From positions 9,122-73,121 of the forward strand of contig CAZYJR010000018.1 in NCBI GenBank assembly GCA_964647905.1: a DNA stretch of 64,000 nucleotides, written 5' to 3'. Source of the DNA: CAZYJR01 sp964647905 (GTDB lineage Bacteria; Desulfobacterota; DSM-4660; Desulfatiglandales; HGW-15). Below, in pieces: positions 9,067-18,082 of the stretch (its first letter is position 1; each line of letters starts with the position of its first letter). The notes below the pieces were generated by a model that worked only from the letters and a program-made list of their open reading frames with translations, made no database searches and had not been told where the DNA came from. The position numbers and the translations under genes were made by a program.

Positions 9067-9246
9067 ATGAACGGCACACAGGGACTTCGGTTTTGCGCCT
9101 ATCATCCGTGTCAGCACCGAGGAGCAGACCACGGACAAACACGAGTCTTGCGGTCGCAGATAGAGCACATCAAGCAGTATGCTCAAAGCCTGGGCGGGAC
9201 CCTACCTGAGGCGTCCTAGCGCTACGTCGGCCAGGAGAATGCCTCT
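9067..9246 (+). pseudogene. Decayed serine recombinase, N-terminal catalytic domain only
   Basis: Directly after the left repeat, an ATG at 9067 opens a frame resembling the start of a resolvase-type recombinase. The pieces fall in two frames. APIIRVSTEEQTTDKHES lies in a frame one base off, while SQIEHIKQYAQSLGGTLPE and YVGQENAS are in the ATG frame, separated by a TAG at 9217-9219. Together they follow the order of a large serine recombinase N-terminus (RVSTEEQ with the usual nucleophile Ser, then the QI-QY helix, then a YSGQEHA-like turn). At least two frameshifts and one stop make it non-functional, and the rest of the gene is absent. Confidence 0.75.
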
Positions 9247-9840
9247 TCCAGGGTATGCCGGCCGAGTTCGGGGGTTCCAGACTCGGCAGCAGGCCCCGCA
9301 GACTGAGATGGACCTCCAATTCAAGAAGTGCCAGGGTAGATCCCGGAACGGGCCGGACAGTGCACGTACAACAGAACCAAACGCACCCTGCTTTGGCGAT
9401 ATTAGAGCAAAATCATTCTATTTTCCTCATAGCATCAAATATACGATGGAACAGATAACAACTTAGTGCACTTAAAGCGCCATTAAGATCAACAAAGGAA
9501 CACCAGAAGTGGGTTGGCGCAGCCGATGAAGGCCCTCTTCCTCCATGGCCCAGGCCAAGAGGTGGGCGTCTACCGCCTAGCCTAAATGGCAAACGCTGTG
9601 ACTTGGGGACTTGGCACTCTTCACCCGGGGATCAACATCAGGGTCAGGGCCAGGGCCCTCCTCGGGACCCACGCTGGCCAGGGGCACAACTCAAACCCAG
9701 GGACGGGATCAAGGATCTGGGGGCAAGAGGGCAAGCCCGTCCTCTATCGATATCATATGCCCCTAAGAGCAATTGTCTATCACCATCATCGACCCTTGAA
9801 AGTCATGGCCACCACGGGGACCGGGTTGCAACTTCATCTC
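9247..9840. other. Non-coding or decayed stretch at the left end of the island
   Basis: About 590 bases between the recombinase remnant and the TRAP permease stop. Short open frames exist on both strands but none has a ribosome-binding site or a recognisable domain. The stretch around 9400-9500 is AT-rich. It may be the worn remainder of the recombinase gene and other element DNA. I see no repeat or RNA structure in it. Confidence 0.5.
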
Positions 9841-11805
9841 TTAACCACCAGCCAGCAATGCTTCCCTCTTCGTCAGATTCTTTATGATCAGGCCAATGAT
9901 CGCCACGGCCACAAATCCAGATATCATCTTCCCGTCGGAATAGAAAAAGCCATGGAAGGAAACAAAGACACCTCCGATCAGCGTGAGTATCCGATAAATC
10001 ATGTCCCGGGGTGCTATCCCAGGATAATTAAGCGAATAGCTTATGCCCATAAACCCAACAGCAGCTAGACATACAATATACCACGTATGGGGATTCACAA
10101 GGATCAGTTCTGGATAAGTAAAGAAGGTAAATGGCAGAATAAACAGTGGAAGGCCTACCCGGATGGCTTGGAAGGATGTCTGAAGAAAGTCATCCTCTGC
10201 AATGCCTGCTGCGACCAATGATGCCGGCGCCGTAGGCGGAGTGATCATCGAAATGGCTGCAAAATAAAAAATGATAAAATGACTGATCATGGGTGCAATA
10301 CCTAGTGCCTCCAGTGCGGGTACAGCAAGCACCACCACTAAAAGATACACTATGAGGGTACTTACGGCCATGCCGAACATAAGGCTGATAACCCATATCA
10401 AAAGCAAAAGAACAATGACGGAGTCCTTCCCCACGTCCACCATCATGTAGCTAATCTTTGGCGCGAGAGCTGTTGCCGTCAGGGCTTTTAGAAGCAGCGC
10501 CATGCCGGCTACCATGGCCCCTACATTTGCAGCCACAGAACACCCAATGGAAGCTCCTCTTACGAATTTTTTTCCAAAATCAACTAGTGTACGGAAATGT
10601 CTTTGAAAAAGGATCTCCTTAATGAACTGGGTGACCGCAAAGGAGATAATTCCATAAAGCGCGGCCTGAAGGACTTCCATTCGAAGATAAATCAGGCATA
10701 TGAGCATGAGTGACACGGAAAGCGCCAGAGGAACGAGATTCAATATGTCCTGCCCAGTTATTTTTTGGGCCTCGGCATCGTAACGGGTGTCCGCTTCGTC
10801 CACGTCGTTGCCGGGAAGGCGAACTAAACCTCTGGTTGCAACGTAGACGCCGAAGGCAAATACCCAGTAGAACAGCAAGGCGGGGATGATGCCCACCAGC
10901 ATTACGTCGATGTATGTCACGCCCAGCAGCATGGCCATAAGGAAGCCGGTGGCACCCATGACGGGCGGCATTACCTGCCCGCCGCTAGAGGCGACGGCCT
11001 CAATGCCTCCAGCCAATGTGGGGGGCAGGTTGTAGCGCTTCATCAGAGGAATGGTAAACGATCCCGTAGCGCCCACATTGGCGGAGGCGGCCCCGGATAT
11101 GCTGCCGAAAAGAAGGCTCACCAAAATCGGAATCTGAGGAATGAGATCCAGCTTCTTCCGGCAAAGCACCAGGGAACACTTGAATATAGAATCGAAGGCG
11201 CCATACCCCTGGATAATGCCAGCATAGACAATAAAAATGGCCACCCAGGTGGCCACCACCTGGGTGGCTGCTGAGAAAAGCCCACTGTCGGAAAGGGCGA
11301 GTACCTGGACCACCAGGAGGTCCTTTAGGGTGAACCCCCCATGCTTCAACATTCCGGGAAACGCTTTGCCGAAAAACATATAGAAGAGTGATAATAGAAT
11401 CAGAAGAATCAGGAACAGCCCGCCCTTTTTCCATGCCATCATCATCACGGGGATAATCAGCATTAAGCCGAAGACATAATCGGCCGTGGTATTTGAGCCT
11501 GCTCTCCAGGTAAGATCGGTGAAATTCCACGCCAGATAAAGAGTCGATAAGCTAGCCATAACCATCAGGAGAGCGCCGATCCAAAGAAGCCTTTTTTCCC
11601 GAATTATCTTAAAAATGGAATTGCCTGACTCCCGAATAAAGTTGAGTGTGGATACCAGCAGGGCAAATAAGACAAAATAGACCGTGAACAGAGCGCGACC
11701 GAGGAACATCGTATATGCCTGATACAACAACAGAAACACAAAACCGGTCGACACCCCAGGTACAGCATAACGACCGATCCATTCTCTTATCCGCTCTGCA
11801 CTCAT
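9841..11805 (-). CDS. TRAP transporter fused permease subunit (small + large, TAXI type)
   Basis: A 654-residue integral membrane protein beginning MSAERIREW, with GGAGGAAAC upstream of the ATG at 11805. It is hydrophobic throughout, with roughly 16 or more membrane segments, as expected for a fusion of the 4-TM (DctQ-like) and 12-TM (DctM-like) subunits. DctM-type landmarks include GSISGAASANVGATGSFTIPLM and GGIEAVASSGGQVMPPVMGA in the middle, and ITPPTAPASLVAAGIA near residue 545. These permeases use a sodium gradient to import organic acids delivered by a periplasmic binding protein, encoded here just upstream at 11972-12973. It is the last gene of the ubiD operon. Confidence 0.92.
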   Translation of the reverse strand: MSAERIREWIGRYAVPGVSTGFVFLLLYQAYTMFLGRALFTVYFVLFALLVSTLNFIRESGNSIFKIIREKRLLWIGALLMVMASLSTLYLAWNFTDLTWRAGSNTTADYVFGLMLIIPVMMMAWKKGGLFLILLILLSLFYMFFGKAFPGMLKHGGFTLKDLLVVQVLALSDSGLFSAATQVVATWVAIFIVYAGIIQGYGAFDSIFKCSLVLCRKKLDLIPQIPILVSLLFGSISGAASANVGATGSFTIPLMKRYNLPPTLAGGIEAVASSGGQVMPPVMGATGFLMAMLLGVTYIDVMLVGIIPALLFYWVFAFGVYVATRGLVRLPGNDVDEADTRYDAEAQKITGQDILNLVPLALSVSLMLICLIYLRMEVLQAALYGIISFAVTQFIKEILFQRHFRTLVDFGKKFVRGASIGCSVAANVGAMVAGMALLLKALTATALAPKISYMMVDVGKDSVIVLLLLIWVISLMFGMAVSTLIVYLLVVVLAVPALEALGIAPMISHFIIFYFAAISMITPPTAPASLVAAGIAEDDFLQTSFQAIRVGLPLFILPFTFFTYPELILVNPHTWYIVCLAAVGFMGISYSLNYPGIAPRDMIYRILTLIGGVFVSFHGFFYSDGKMISGFVAVAIIGLIIKNLTKREALLAGG

Positions 11806-11971
11806 TGGGTTTCCTCCGGGCTTTTGTTGCTGTGATCCCAGGTGGGCAGGCGGCCACGAGCATCTCATCTTTACGTCTGTCCGCGCTCTGTCCTTCCTCC
11901 ACGTGGCCTACCTTTACCGCACAATAAAAAAGCGCCTCCTCGCGAATCGCCGTCTTCTCCCGAGAACGAGT

Positions 11972-12973
11972 CTAGTCAAGCCCTAACTCTTCGAAGAATT
12001 TGGAAGCCCCGGCATGATGGGTGACATGGGGCGTCATGGAAAAGGCATCTCTTAAAAGAGCATGGGGATTATTCTTCCAGGGGATAAACCCGATGGAGTC
12101 TTTGGCTAGTTGTTCCCGTTTTTCGTAACAGGTCTTGATGATCTGATAAACAAGATCTTCCTGCGCCTGGGGTGAGAAATACCATCCGTAGGAATAGGTC
12201 CACCCTCCGATCTTTTCCTCGTCGATTTCAGGGAAGATGTTTTTGGTCTGCCTGAAGCCGATACCAGGGAGCGAACGGATTTTCTTGATCTGTTCTTCTG
12301 TGAAGGTAACAGGCCTCATATCTATGCGAGCCTCCAGGTTCCGAATCGCCCCGGATGTCGTGGCATCGGAGATCACATAGATCATGATGGCGTCCACCAC
12401 ATCTCCTGAAATGGCCCCGGCGTAATCTGAGAAGGAGACGTCCTTGTGCTTAACCTTGTCCCAAATTCCCAGGGCTTTCATCACTTCGTAGGCTGGCGTA
12501 AAGAGGCCGTAACTCGGCGTGGAAACACTGATACTTTTTCCGGCAAGCTCATCCATGGTCGAAATTCCTGAAGTTTTCTTGGTCACCATGAAAAAGGTAA
12601 ACGGAAGTATAGGAAGGCCCATCTGTGGTCTCAATTTCTTGATGGGCTGCTTTTCGAAAACGCCCTTGTCCATGTAAAGCTGTTCCACCGCGGCGGTGTT
12701 GCCGTAGCTCATCATCAATGCGCCCCGGCTCATCTGTCGCATGCCCTTCACCGTACCCCCTGCCTGGGGATACGCTGTGAAATTGGGAATCGCATCTGTG
12801 AGGAGTTTTGCCAAAACCGTTGTAGTAGCATAGCCAAAACTGCCCTCCGGGCCAGAGACTATCGTCCATTCAACCTTTTCTTCTGGCCATCCAGCTGCAC
12901 CAACGGAAACAGCCCCGAAAATGATTGATATGAGCACCGCTGCCAGTATGGTTCTTATCTTTCTCCTGTACAT
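11972..12973 (-). CDS. TAXI-family TRAP solute-binding protein
   Basis: A 333-residue exported protein: signal peptide MYRRKIRTILAAVLISIIF..AVSVGAA, then the TAXI-type opening (WTIVSGPEGSFGYATTTVLAKLL) and AGGTVKGMRQMSRGALMMSYGNT. GGGAGGTT precedes the ATG at 12973. The mature protein should bind the substrate in the periplasm and hand it to the fused permease downstream. The gap to the permease gene is 166 bases and holds no gene. Placement with UbiD and an acyl-CoA ligase suggests a carboxylate ligand; which one is unknown. Confidence 0.92.
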   Translation of the reverse strand: MYRRKIRTILAAVLISIIFGAVSVGAAGWPEEKVEWTIVSGPEGSFGYATTTVLAKLLTDAIPNFTAYPQAGGTVKGMRQMSRGALMMSYGNTAAVEQLYMDKGVFEKQPIKKLRPQMGLPILPFTFFMVTKKTSGISTMDELAGKSISVSTPSYGLFTPAYEVMKALGIWDKVKHKDVSFSDYAGAISGDVVDAIMIYVISDATTSGAIRNLEARIDMRPVTFTEEQIKKIRSLPGIGFRQTKNIFPEIDEEKIGGWTYSYGWYFSPQAQEDLVYQIIKTCYEKREQLAKDSIGFIPWKNNPHALLRDAFSMTPHVTHHAGASKFFEELGLD

Positions 12974-13114
12974 AACTAGAACCTCCCTTCTTGTGAAATC
13001 TTTTGGGTTGACGGCGAACGGCATCCCCTCCCGGAGGAAACCTTCTATCAGACTAGGATAGATTTCTTGTTGTTGGCGCTCAATTGGCGCAGAATGAAAG
13101 GTCGACGATATTAT

Positions 13115-14671
13115 CTATATATTAAAATAAAGTCTTTTCATCTCATATTTTAATATTTTTCCAGTAGGATTTCGAATTACTTTATCAAATATTATTGTTC
13201 TAGGCTGCTTGTATCGAGGAAGTTTTTCTTCGCAATAGCTCCGTATATTATCCCGAGCGGATGCTTCAGCACCCGGCTCCAGCTCAATGACGGCTGCTAC
13301 CACTTCACCCAAGCGCTCATCCGGTATGCCGAACACTCCCACATCGTGTACAGACGGGTGGCTTGTCAGGACTTCTTCGATTTCAACCGGGTATATATTC
13401 TCTCCCCCGTATATGATCATATCCTTCTTTCGATCCACAAGCCAAAAGAAACCATCATTGTCCGTCCTCCCCATATCGCCTGTTAAAAGCCACCCGCCCT
13501 TTATGGTTTCGGCAGTTTTTTCAGGATTCCGGTAATACTCTATCATGACCCCGTTTCCTTTAACCACGATTTCCCCTGTTTCTCCTGTGCTGACGGGGTA
13601 TCCGTTTCCATCCATAATGCAGGCCTCCCAGTTGAATCCTGGCCGGCCGATGGAACCGAGCTTGTGATCATTGCCGATGCCCAGGTGGATACACCCGGGG
13701 CCGCAGGCTTCTGTCAGTCCGTAGTTCACTTCAAATTCCATTTGGGGAAATATCTCAGTCCAGCGTCGGACAAGCACTGGGGGTACGGGTTGAGCTCCGA
13801 GGAGCAAGAGCCGCCATGCACTTAGGTCATAGTCTTCCCTATCCAATTCGCCTACTTTCATTTCACTAAGGATATCCTGAATCCACGGGACGAGGAGCAT
13901 GGCTACTGTCCCCTGCTCCTCGTCCATGGACTCGAAAATAACCCTCGGAGTGATTTTGCTCTTTTGAATCACCGCTGGGCCACCCAGAATCAGGCTTGCC
14001 AGCCAGTGGATCATATCGCCCGTGTGATAGAGGGGCTTGAGGATCATGAACGTGTCCCCTTGGCGACGAAGGCCATGGACCACCTCGGTGATGGCCATAC
14101 ACTCCATATTCTTATGGGACAAAAGTATGGGCTTCGGATCCCCGGTGGTCCCCGAAGTGAAGTAGAGGCCACAGGGCTCTTCGTCCCTGATACCCGGGTC
14201 CACGGGGTCCTCTGCTGAGCCAGATATGATTGTCTCCAGCCAGTCGTCAGCCCCAGGATCCGAGCGGTCGGCCACAATCACATTTGTGGCGGGGATGTTG
14301 TCAGCCTCGACTTCCCGGGTGATCTCTTCGAATCGCTCATCCATGATCATGGCTGAAGGTTCCGCAATCGACATGCAGTAAGAGAATTCCCTTGGGCCGA
14401 ATCGGAAATTCAACGGAACCGCCCATGCCCCGGTGCGGGCAATCCCCAAGTAGGCCTCCAGCCAGGTGATAGAATTCATCATCCAGTGAATGACCCGATC
14501 TCCCTGCTTGACTCCCCTGTCCAACAGCGCATTGGCGATACGGTTGACCCGAGTGTTGAACACCTCCCATGTGATCTCTTTCCGGACACCTTTTTCTGGA
14601 ATTCGCTCCACGAGGGCTGTATCGGTTGGATACATGCGTGCATTTCTTGCCAACATCTCAGAGATATTCAT
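13115..14671 (-). CDS. AMP-forming acyl/aryl-CoA ligase (ANL superfamily)
   Basis: A 518-residue protein with all class-defining motifs: the P-loop YFTSGTTGDPKPILLSHKN (near 180), NYGLTEACG (A5), TGDMGRTDNDGFFWLVDRKKD (A7/A8 region), the hinge-following GGENIYPVEIEEVL, and the C-terminal catalytic Lys in NPTGKILKYEMK. It would activate a carboxylic acid with ATP and CoA. GAGGAGAGG lies before the ATG at 14671. It is the second gene after ubiD (74-base gap), and upstream of the transporter genes, implying activation of the imported acid or of its decarboxylation product. The 3' third is AT-rich. Confidence 0.92.
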   Translation of the reverse strand: MNISEMLARNARMYPTDTALVERIPEKGVRKEITWEVFNTRVNRIANALLDRGVKQGDRVIHWMMNSITWLEAYLGIARTGAWAVPLNFRFGPREFSYCMSIAEPSAMIMDERFEEITREVEADNIPATNVIVADRSDPGADDWLETIISGSAEDPVDPGIRDEEPCGLYFTSGTTGDPKPILLSHKNMECMAITEVVHGLRRQGDTFMILKPLYHTGDMIHWLASLILGGPAVIQKSKITPRVIFESMDEEQGTVAMLLVPWIQDILSEMKVGELDREDYDLSAWRLLLLGAQPVPPVLVRRWTEIFPQMEFEVNYGLTEACGPGCIHLGIGNDHKLGSIGRPGFNWEACIMDGNGYPVSTGETGEIVVKGNGVMIEYYRNPEKTAETIKGGWLLTGDMGRTDNDGFFWLVDRKKDMIIYGGENIYPVEIEEVLTSHPSVHDVGVFGIPDERLGEVVAAVIELEPGAEASARDNIRSYCEEKLPRYKQPRTIIFDKVIRNPTGKILKYEMKRLYFNI

Positions 14672-14745
14672 CCGAACCTCTCCTCTTGGCAGAATGACGG
14701 GCCCTGAGGCCCAGCTGTTCATGCTCGGCGATATCCTCTCCGCAC

Positions 14746-16257
14746 TCACCACCCTCTACTCGCCAGTGTCTTGGCGTATTCCGTTTGCATCTGCCTGATT
14801 TCGCCCAGTTGTTCCCTGGTGAACCATTTCGTGAGATCAACCTTCTCAACAGGGTAATGAGGTCGCTCGAATTTATGAGCAATATTATAGGGTTTAGTCG
14901 CATCAAATGCCAATCCGCCTTCCCAACCACCTACACCCCTTTCCCGAGTCTCTGCAGGCTGGGCAGCAATTCCACGACCACCCCGCGCCAATTTCAGGAT
15001 ATCTCTGTCCGGGTCTACCCGGCTTTCCAAGGCCCACATGACGTCTTCCGTATTGTATATGTCCACATCGTCATCGACTGCTATCACCATGCGGATCCCG
15101 GGGGCATCAGCTAAGGCGGACATCATTATATTGCGCTGGAAACCTTCTTCTTGGGCACGTTCCTTCTTGACTTGGAATATCACTCCTGAGCCCCACTTGA
15201 AATAATCCGGAATATGGACATCGGTACAGAAGCCTGGAGCAATTCTTTGTGCAAGCTCGAAAAAGGTCGCTTCGCGCAACAAGTCGAACCCGGCGTATTC
15301 GAGACCAGCCGCAAGAGGAGTGTAAAAGATAGGCTTTTGTTTTCTCATAGTTATGGCCGTGATTTGGAGTTTCCGTACTCGCCAGGATCTCCCCATATAA
15401 CCGATCCATTCGGGAAAAAATCGTGTTTCAGCCTGCTTTTGAATCTTTTCCGCATCATTAGACTCCCAAACGTTTTCCGAATGAGGCTCTAAATAACCTT
15501 CAAGGACGATCTCTGAATTGGCTATAGCATAAGCGTCTACAGTTTTAGCCTTGACAATAGGGACAGGACTTCCTTGAAATGCTCCCGCAATGCCTAAGTA
15601 GTCGCTACCGTGTGGAACAATGGTCCTAACATTCCAAGTTCCAGCTACAATTTGTACACTGGGGCTTGGATTAATATTGACTGTAATAGGAATCCTTTGA
15701 TCTCTATGGGTCTTAAAAGCCACCATACCTATGTGGGTAATCTGGGCGGTGGATATAGAAGCCCAATCCTTTTCACGGAAGTGAATTCGATTGAAAGACA
15801 GATTCGAATCACCTTTACGGTACATATTGGTTAGAAGCTGGATACCACATCCCATAATGCGTCCTGCATCTAGCTCCGTGTGTTTGATGATGGGTAACAT
15901 CCCCGGCACGTCAATATTTTCGGTAATAACAACTTCTTGACACGGTGCATCGGTCATGACCTCTGGCGGTAAGGGGTTCCAAAGAGCATCGACAAAACGA
16001 AACTTCAGCTCTTTAGGGTCATCAATTTCATACAGATCGGCCAAGATCTCTCTGCGGCTGAAAAAGTTTCCCACATCGAGAAAGTTAGGATAGCCCTTGA
16101 TATTTTCGAATAACAAGACAGGGCCCTTATCCAGGGATTTCTGTATGGCAGCAATTTCATAAATGGGATCTACCTCCTCTTTAATGCGTAGAACATGACT
16201 TTTTTGCTCAAGATAATTCAATGCATCTCTCATACTGCAGCTATCTTTTGCGCTCAT
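14746..16257 (-). CDS. UbiD-family (prenylated-FMN) decarboxylase
   Basis: A 503-residue protein, the usual UbiD length. Landmarks in order are LFENIKGYPNFLDVGNFFSRRE (near 50), EVVITENIDVPGMLPIIKHTELDAG (near 110), the cofactor region FNRIHFREKDW (near 155), THIGMVAFKTH (near 175), SEIVLEGYLEP (near 250), PEWIGYMG (near 285) and ITAITMRKQKPIFY (near 305). These positions carry the Asn/Arg, His and Glu residues expected for Mn/prFMN binding and acid-base catalysis. AAGGAGGG precedes the ATG. It is the first gene of the operon downstream of the sigma-54 promoter. No ubiX (prFMN synthesis) gene lies in the window. Confidence 0.92.
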   Translation of the reverse strand: MSAKDSCSMRDALNYLEQKSHVLRIKEEVDPIYEIAAIQKSLDKGPVLLFENIKGYPNFLDVGNFFSRREILADLYEIDDPKELKFRFVDALWNPLPPEVMTDAPCQEVVITENIDVPGMLPIIKHTELDAGRIMGCGIQLLTNMYRKGDSNLSFNRIHFREKDWASISTAQITHIGMVAFKTHRDQRIPITVNINPSPSVQIVAGTWNVRTIVPHGSDYLGIAGAFQGSPVPIVKAKTVDAYAIANSEIVLEGYLEPHSENVWESNDAEKIQKQAETRFFPEWIGYMGRSWRVRKLQITAITMRKQKPIFYTPLAAGLEYAGFDLLREATFFELAQRIAPGFCTDVHIPDYFKWGSGVIFQVKKERAQEEGFQRNIMMSALADAPGIRMVIAVDDDVDIYNTEDVMWALESRVDPDRDILKLARGGRGIAAQPAETRERGVGGWEGGLAFDATKPYNIAHKFERPHYPVEKVDLTKWFTREQLGEIRQMQTEYAKTLASRGW

Positions 16258-16371
16258 TGAATTCCCTCCTTATTTCAGGTGCCTTTCCTATTGTTAGTCA
16301 ACTCGCCGAATATGCGAGGTTTTCTTGCGGGTTTTCCTGGAGAACACTTTCCCCTGTTATTTTATAAGCTA

Positions 16372-16387
16372 TGCAATGGTCCTGCCA
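16372..16387 (-). promoter_or_regulatory. Sigma-54 (-24/-12) promoter of the ubiD operon
   Basis: On the minus strand the sequence reads TGGCAGG-N4-TTGCA, differing from the TGGCACG-N4-TTGCA consensus at one base, with the essential GG and GC at correct spacing. Transcription would start near 16360, leaving a leader of about 100 bases before ubiD. A sigma-54 activator gene lies immediately divergent. Confidence 0.85.
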
Positions 16388-16459
16388 AACCATAATATCC
16401 TCTTATTGCAAAGAGTTATATCAACAATTCCATTCGCTGGTAACTACAGGAGGGCGGCC

Positions 16460-16478
16460 ATGTCCAAAAAAAGGACAT
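16460..16478. promoter_or_regulatory. Putative activator site 1 (ATGTC-N9-GACAT)
   Basis: A perfect inverted repeat, ATGTCC and GGACAT around seven A residues. Its centre lies about 109 bases upstream of the predicted ubiD-operon start, a normal enhancer position for a sigma-54 activator. A second site of the same architecture lies 105 bases further away. Confidence 0.7.
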
Positions 16479-16564
16479 TTTTGGAGATGTTATCCCATAA
16501 CTGTCTATCAGACTTAACGAAATATCCAACAACCAATCCCGAGGGATGTGTCCCGATTCCATAC

Positions 16565-16583
16565 ATGTCCGCATTCTTGACAT
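16565..16583. promoter_or_regulatory. Putative activator site 2 (ATGTC-N9-GACAT), overlapping the regulator promoter
   Basis: ATGTC at 16565-16569 and GACAT at 16579-16583 share half-sites and spacing with site 1. The right half-site overlaps the -35 box of the regulator's own promoter, so occupancy could block its transcription. Confidence 0.7.
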
Positions 16584-16605
16584 CCGCTAGGACTATCTGT
16601 ATTCT
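16577..16605 (+). promoter_or_regulatory. Sigma-70 promoter of the sigma-54 activator gene
   Basis: Perfect TTGACA at 16577-16582, 17-base spacer, TATTCT at 16600-16605. Start would be near 16612, a little before the AGGAGGT of the activator gene. Confidence 0.7.
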
Positions 16606-16633
16606 GCCCCCAATTTACAATAGGAGGTCACCT

Positions 16634-18082
16634 ATGAATGAAGCCCGTTTCCTGGAGATCATCAAACGAGCGCTGGGCGCCTATCCCTTGAGTCCGACTA
16701 TCGCCGAAGTCATCAGTTTCATCTTTAAGAACCGGTACGAAAGCATGGCGATTGTCAATCGGGACGGGGAAGTGGAGTTCCTCGATCGATTCTCGGAACT
16801 GTATTTCGATCTGCCCCACGGAGCAGCCAAAGGGAGACACATTAAGGATATCATCTCGACGTCAGGACTTCCCGAAGTGGCCCAAAGTGAAACCGTACAC
16901 ATGGGCAGAGTCTTCGATGTGAGGGGTCGCCATCGGATCGTGTCAAGGTTCCCCATTTACCACGAAAACCGGCTGATAGGCGCTTTCGGACGCGTGATCC
17001 TGCATTCTTTTGAGGAGCTGGAAAGAGTTCAGAAACAGGCCGAAAAGCTGAAGAAGCGCCTTAACAGTGCAGAAAAAAAAGTTCACAGGGCATATGGTGC
17101 CACCTACAGCTTCGAAAACATCCTGGGTGTGAGCAAGCAGATGAAGGAAATTGTAGATATGGCGATGAGAATGTCCAAGGCGAATGTGGATGTATTGCTT
17201 CAGGGGGAGAGTGGCACCGGGAAGGAGCTCTTTGCCCATGCGATGCACAACGCGTCACAAAATCGCCTGAAGCCGTTTGTCAAAGTAAATTGCCCAGCCA
17301 TTCCCATTGAACTGGCAGAGTCTGAGCTTTTCGGATTTCAGAAGGGCGCTTTCACAGGTGCCAAGGCAGACCACCAAGGGAAGTTCGAACTTGCCCAGGG
17401 CGGAAGCATCTTCCTAGACGAAATCTCCTCCCTTCCCCTGTCAATACAGGCCAAGCTGCTTAGAGTCATTCAGGAAAGGGAAATCGAACGTATCGGAGGC
17501 CAGAGGCTTATCCCATTGAAATTTCGCCTGATAGCAGCAACTAACAGCCCACTGGAAATTCTCTCCGAAAGGGGTGAATTTCGCTCCGATCTGTACTATC
17601 GTCTGTCAAGTGCTGTGTTGAGGATCCCTCCCCTACGCGATCGGCCGGAGGATATCCCCGTCATGGTGGAAAAGTATCTTCCTATCATCAACACACGGCT
17701 CGGAACGGATATTCGGAGGGTTTCGTCTGATGCTATGAGAGCCCTAAGTGAGTATCGTTGGCCGGGCAACGTCAGGGAGCTTTTCAACGTGGTCGAGCAG
17801 TCCATGTTTCAGACAGACAGTAGTAGCAACCGGGTGCTTCATTTGGAAGACCTCCCGGCACACCTCAAGGACCCTCAAGCCGCGCCGAACCGTCATCCCC
17901 CGCTTAAAGGGTCGCTTCGCGAAAGCGTTCAGGATCTGGAGAGAGAAACTATTGCCAGTACCCTACGCCAGTTCGCATGGAATAAGAAAAGGACGGCTGA
18001 GGTCCTCGGAATCCCGCGATCGGTACTTTATGTAAAGATCGAGAAATACGGGATCGAAAAGGAGGGATCCCGGCCTTCGTAA
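16634..18082 (+). CDS. Sigma-54-dependent transcriptional activator (PAS-like sensor, AAA+, Fis HTH)
   Basis: The ATG at 16634, preceded by AGGAGGTCACC, gives 482 residues. The N-terminal 130 residues resemble a PAS-like sensor (AIVNRDGEVEFLDR, FPIYHENRLIGAFG), followed by a coiled segment (residues 125-150). The AAA+ domain has Walker A GESGTGKE, the sigma-54 contact loop GAFTGA, Walker B GGSIFLDEI and the sensor-II region PGNVRELFN. The C-terminal Fis-type helix-turn-helix is RTAEVLGIPRSVLYVKIEKYG. There is no receiver, so it probably responds to a small molecule, possibly the pathway substrate or its CoA ester. It is divergent from the ubiD operon, which has a sigma-54 promoter. Confidence 0.92.
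   Translation: MNEARFLEIIKRALGAYPLSPTIAEVISFIFKNRYESMAIVNRDGEVEFLDRFSELYFDLPHGAAKGRHIKDIISTSGLPEVAQSETVHMGRVFDVRGRHRIVSRFPIYHENRLIGAFGRVILHSFEELERVQKQAEKLKKRLNSAEKKVHRAYGATYSFENILGVSKQMKEIVDMAMRMSKANVDVLLQGESGTGKELFAHAMHNASQNRLKPFVKVNCPAIPIELAESELFGFQKGAFTGAKADHQGKFELAQGGSIFLDEISSLPLSIQAKLLRVIQEREIERIGGQRLIPLKFRLIAATNSPLEILSERGEFRSDLYYRLSSAVLRIPPLRDRPEDIPVMVEKYLPIINTRLGTDIRRVSSDAMRALSEYRWPGNVRELFNVVEQSMFQTDSSSNRVLHLEDLPAHLKDPQAAPNRHPPLKGSLRESVQDLERETIASTLRQFAWNKKRTAEVLGIPRSVLYVKIEKYGIEKEGSRPS

Noticed and set aside
9247..9840. Short open frames of up to 160 codons as cargo genes
   Set aside because: No ribosome-binding sites or recognisable domains; they overlap each other and the permease 3' end.
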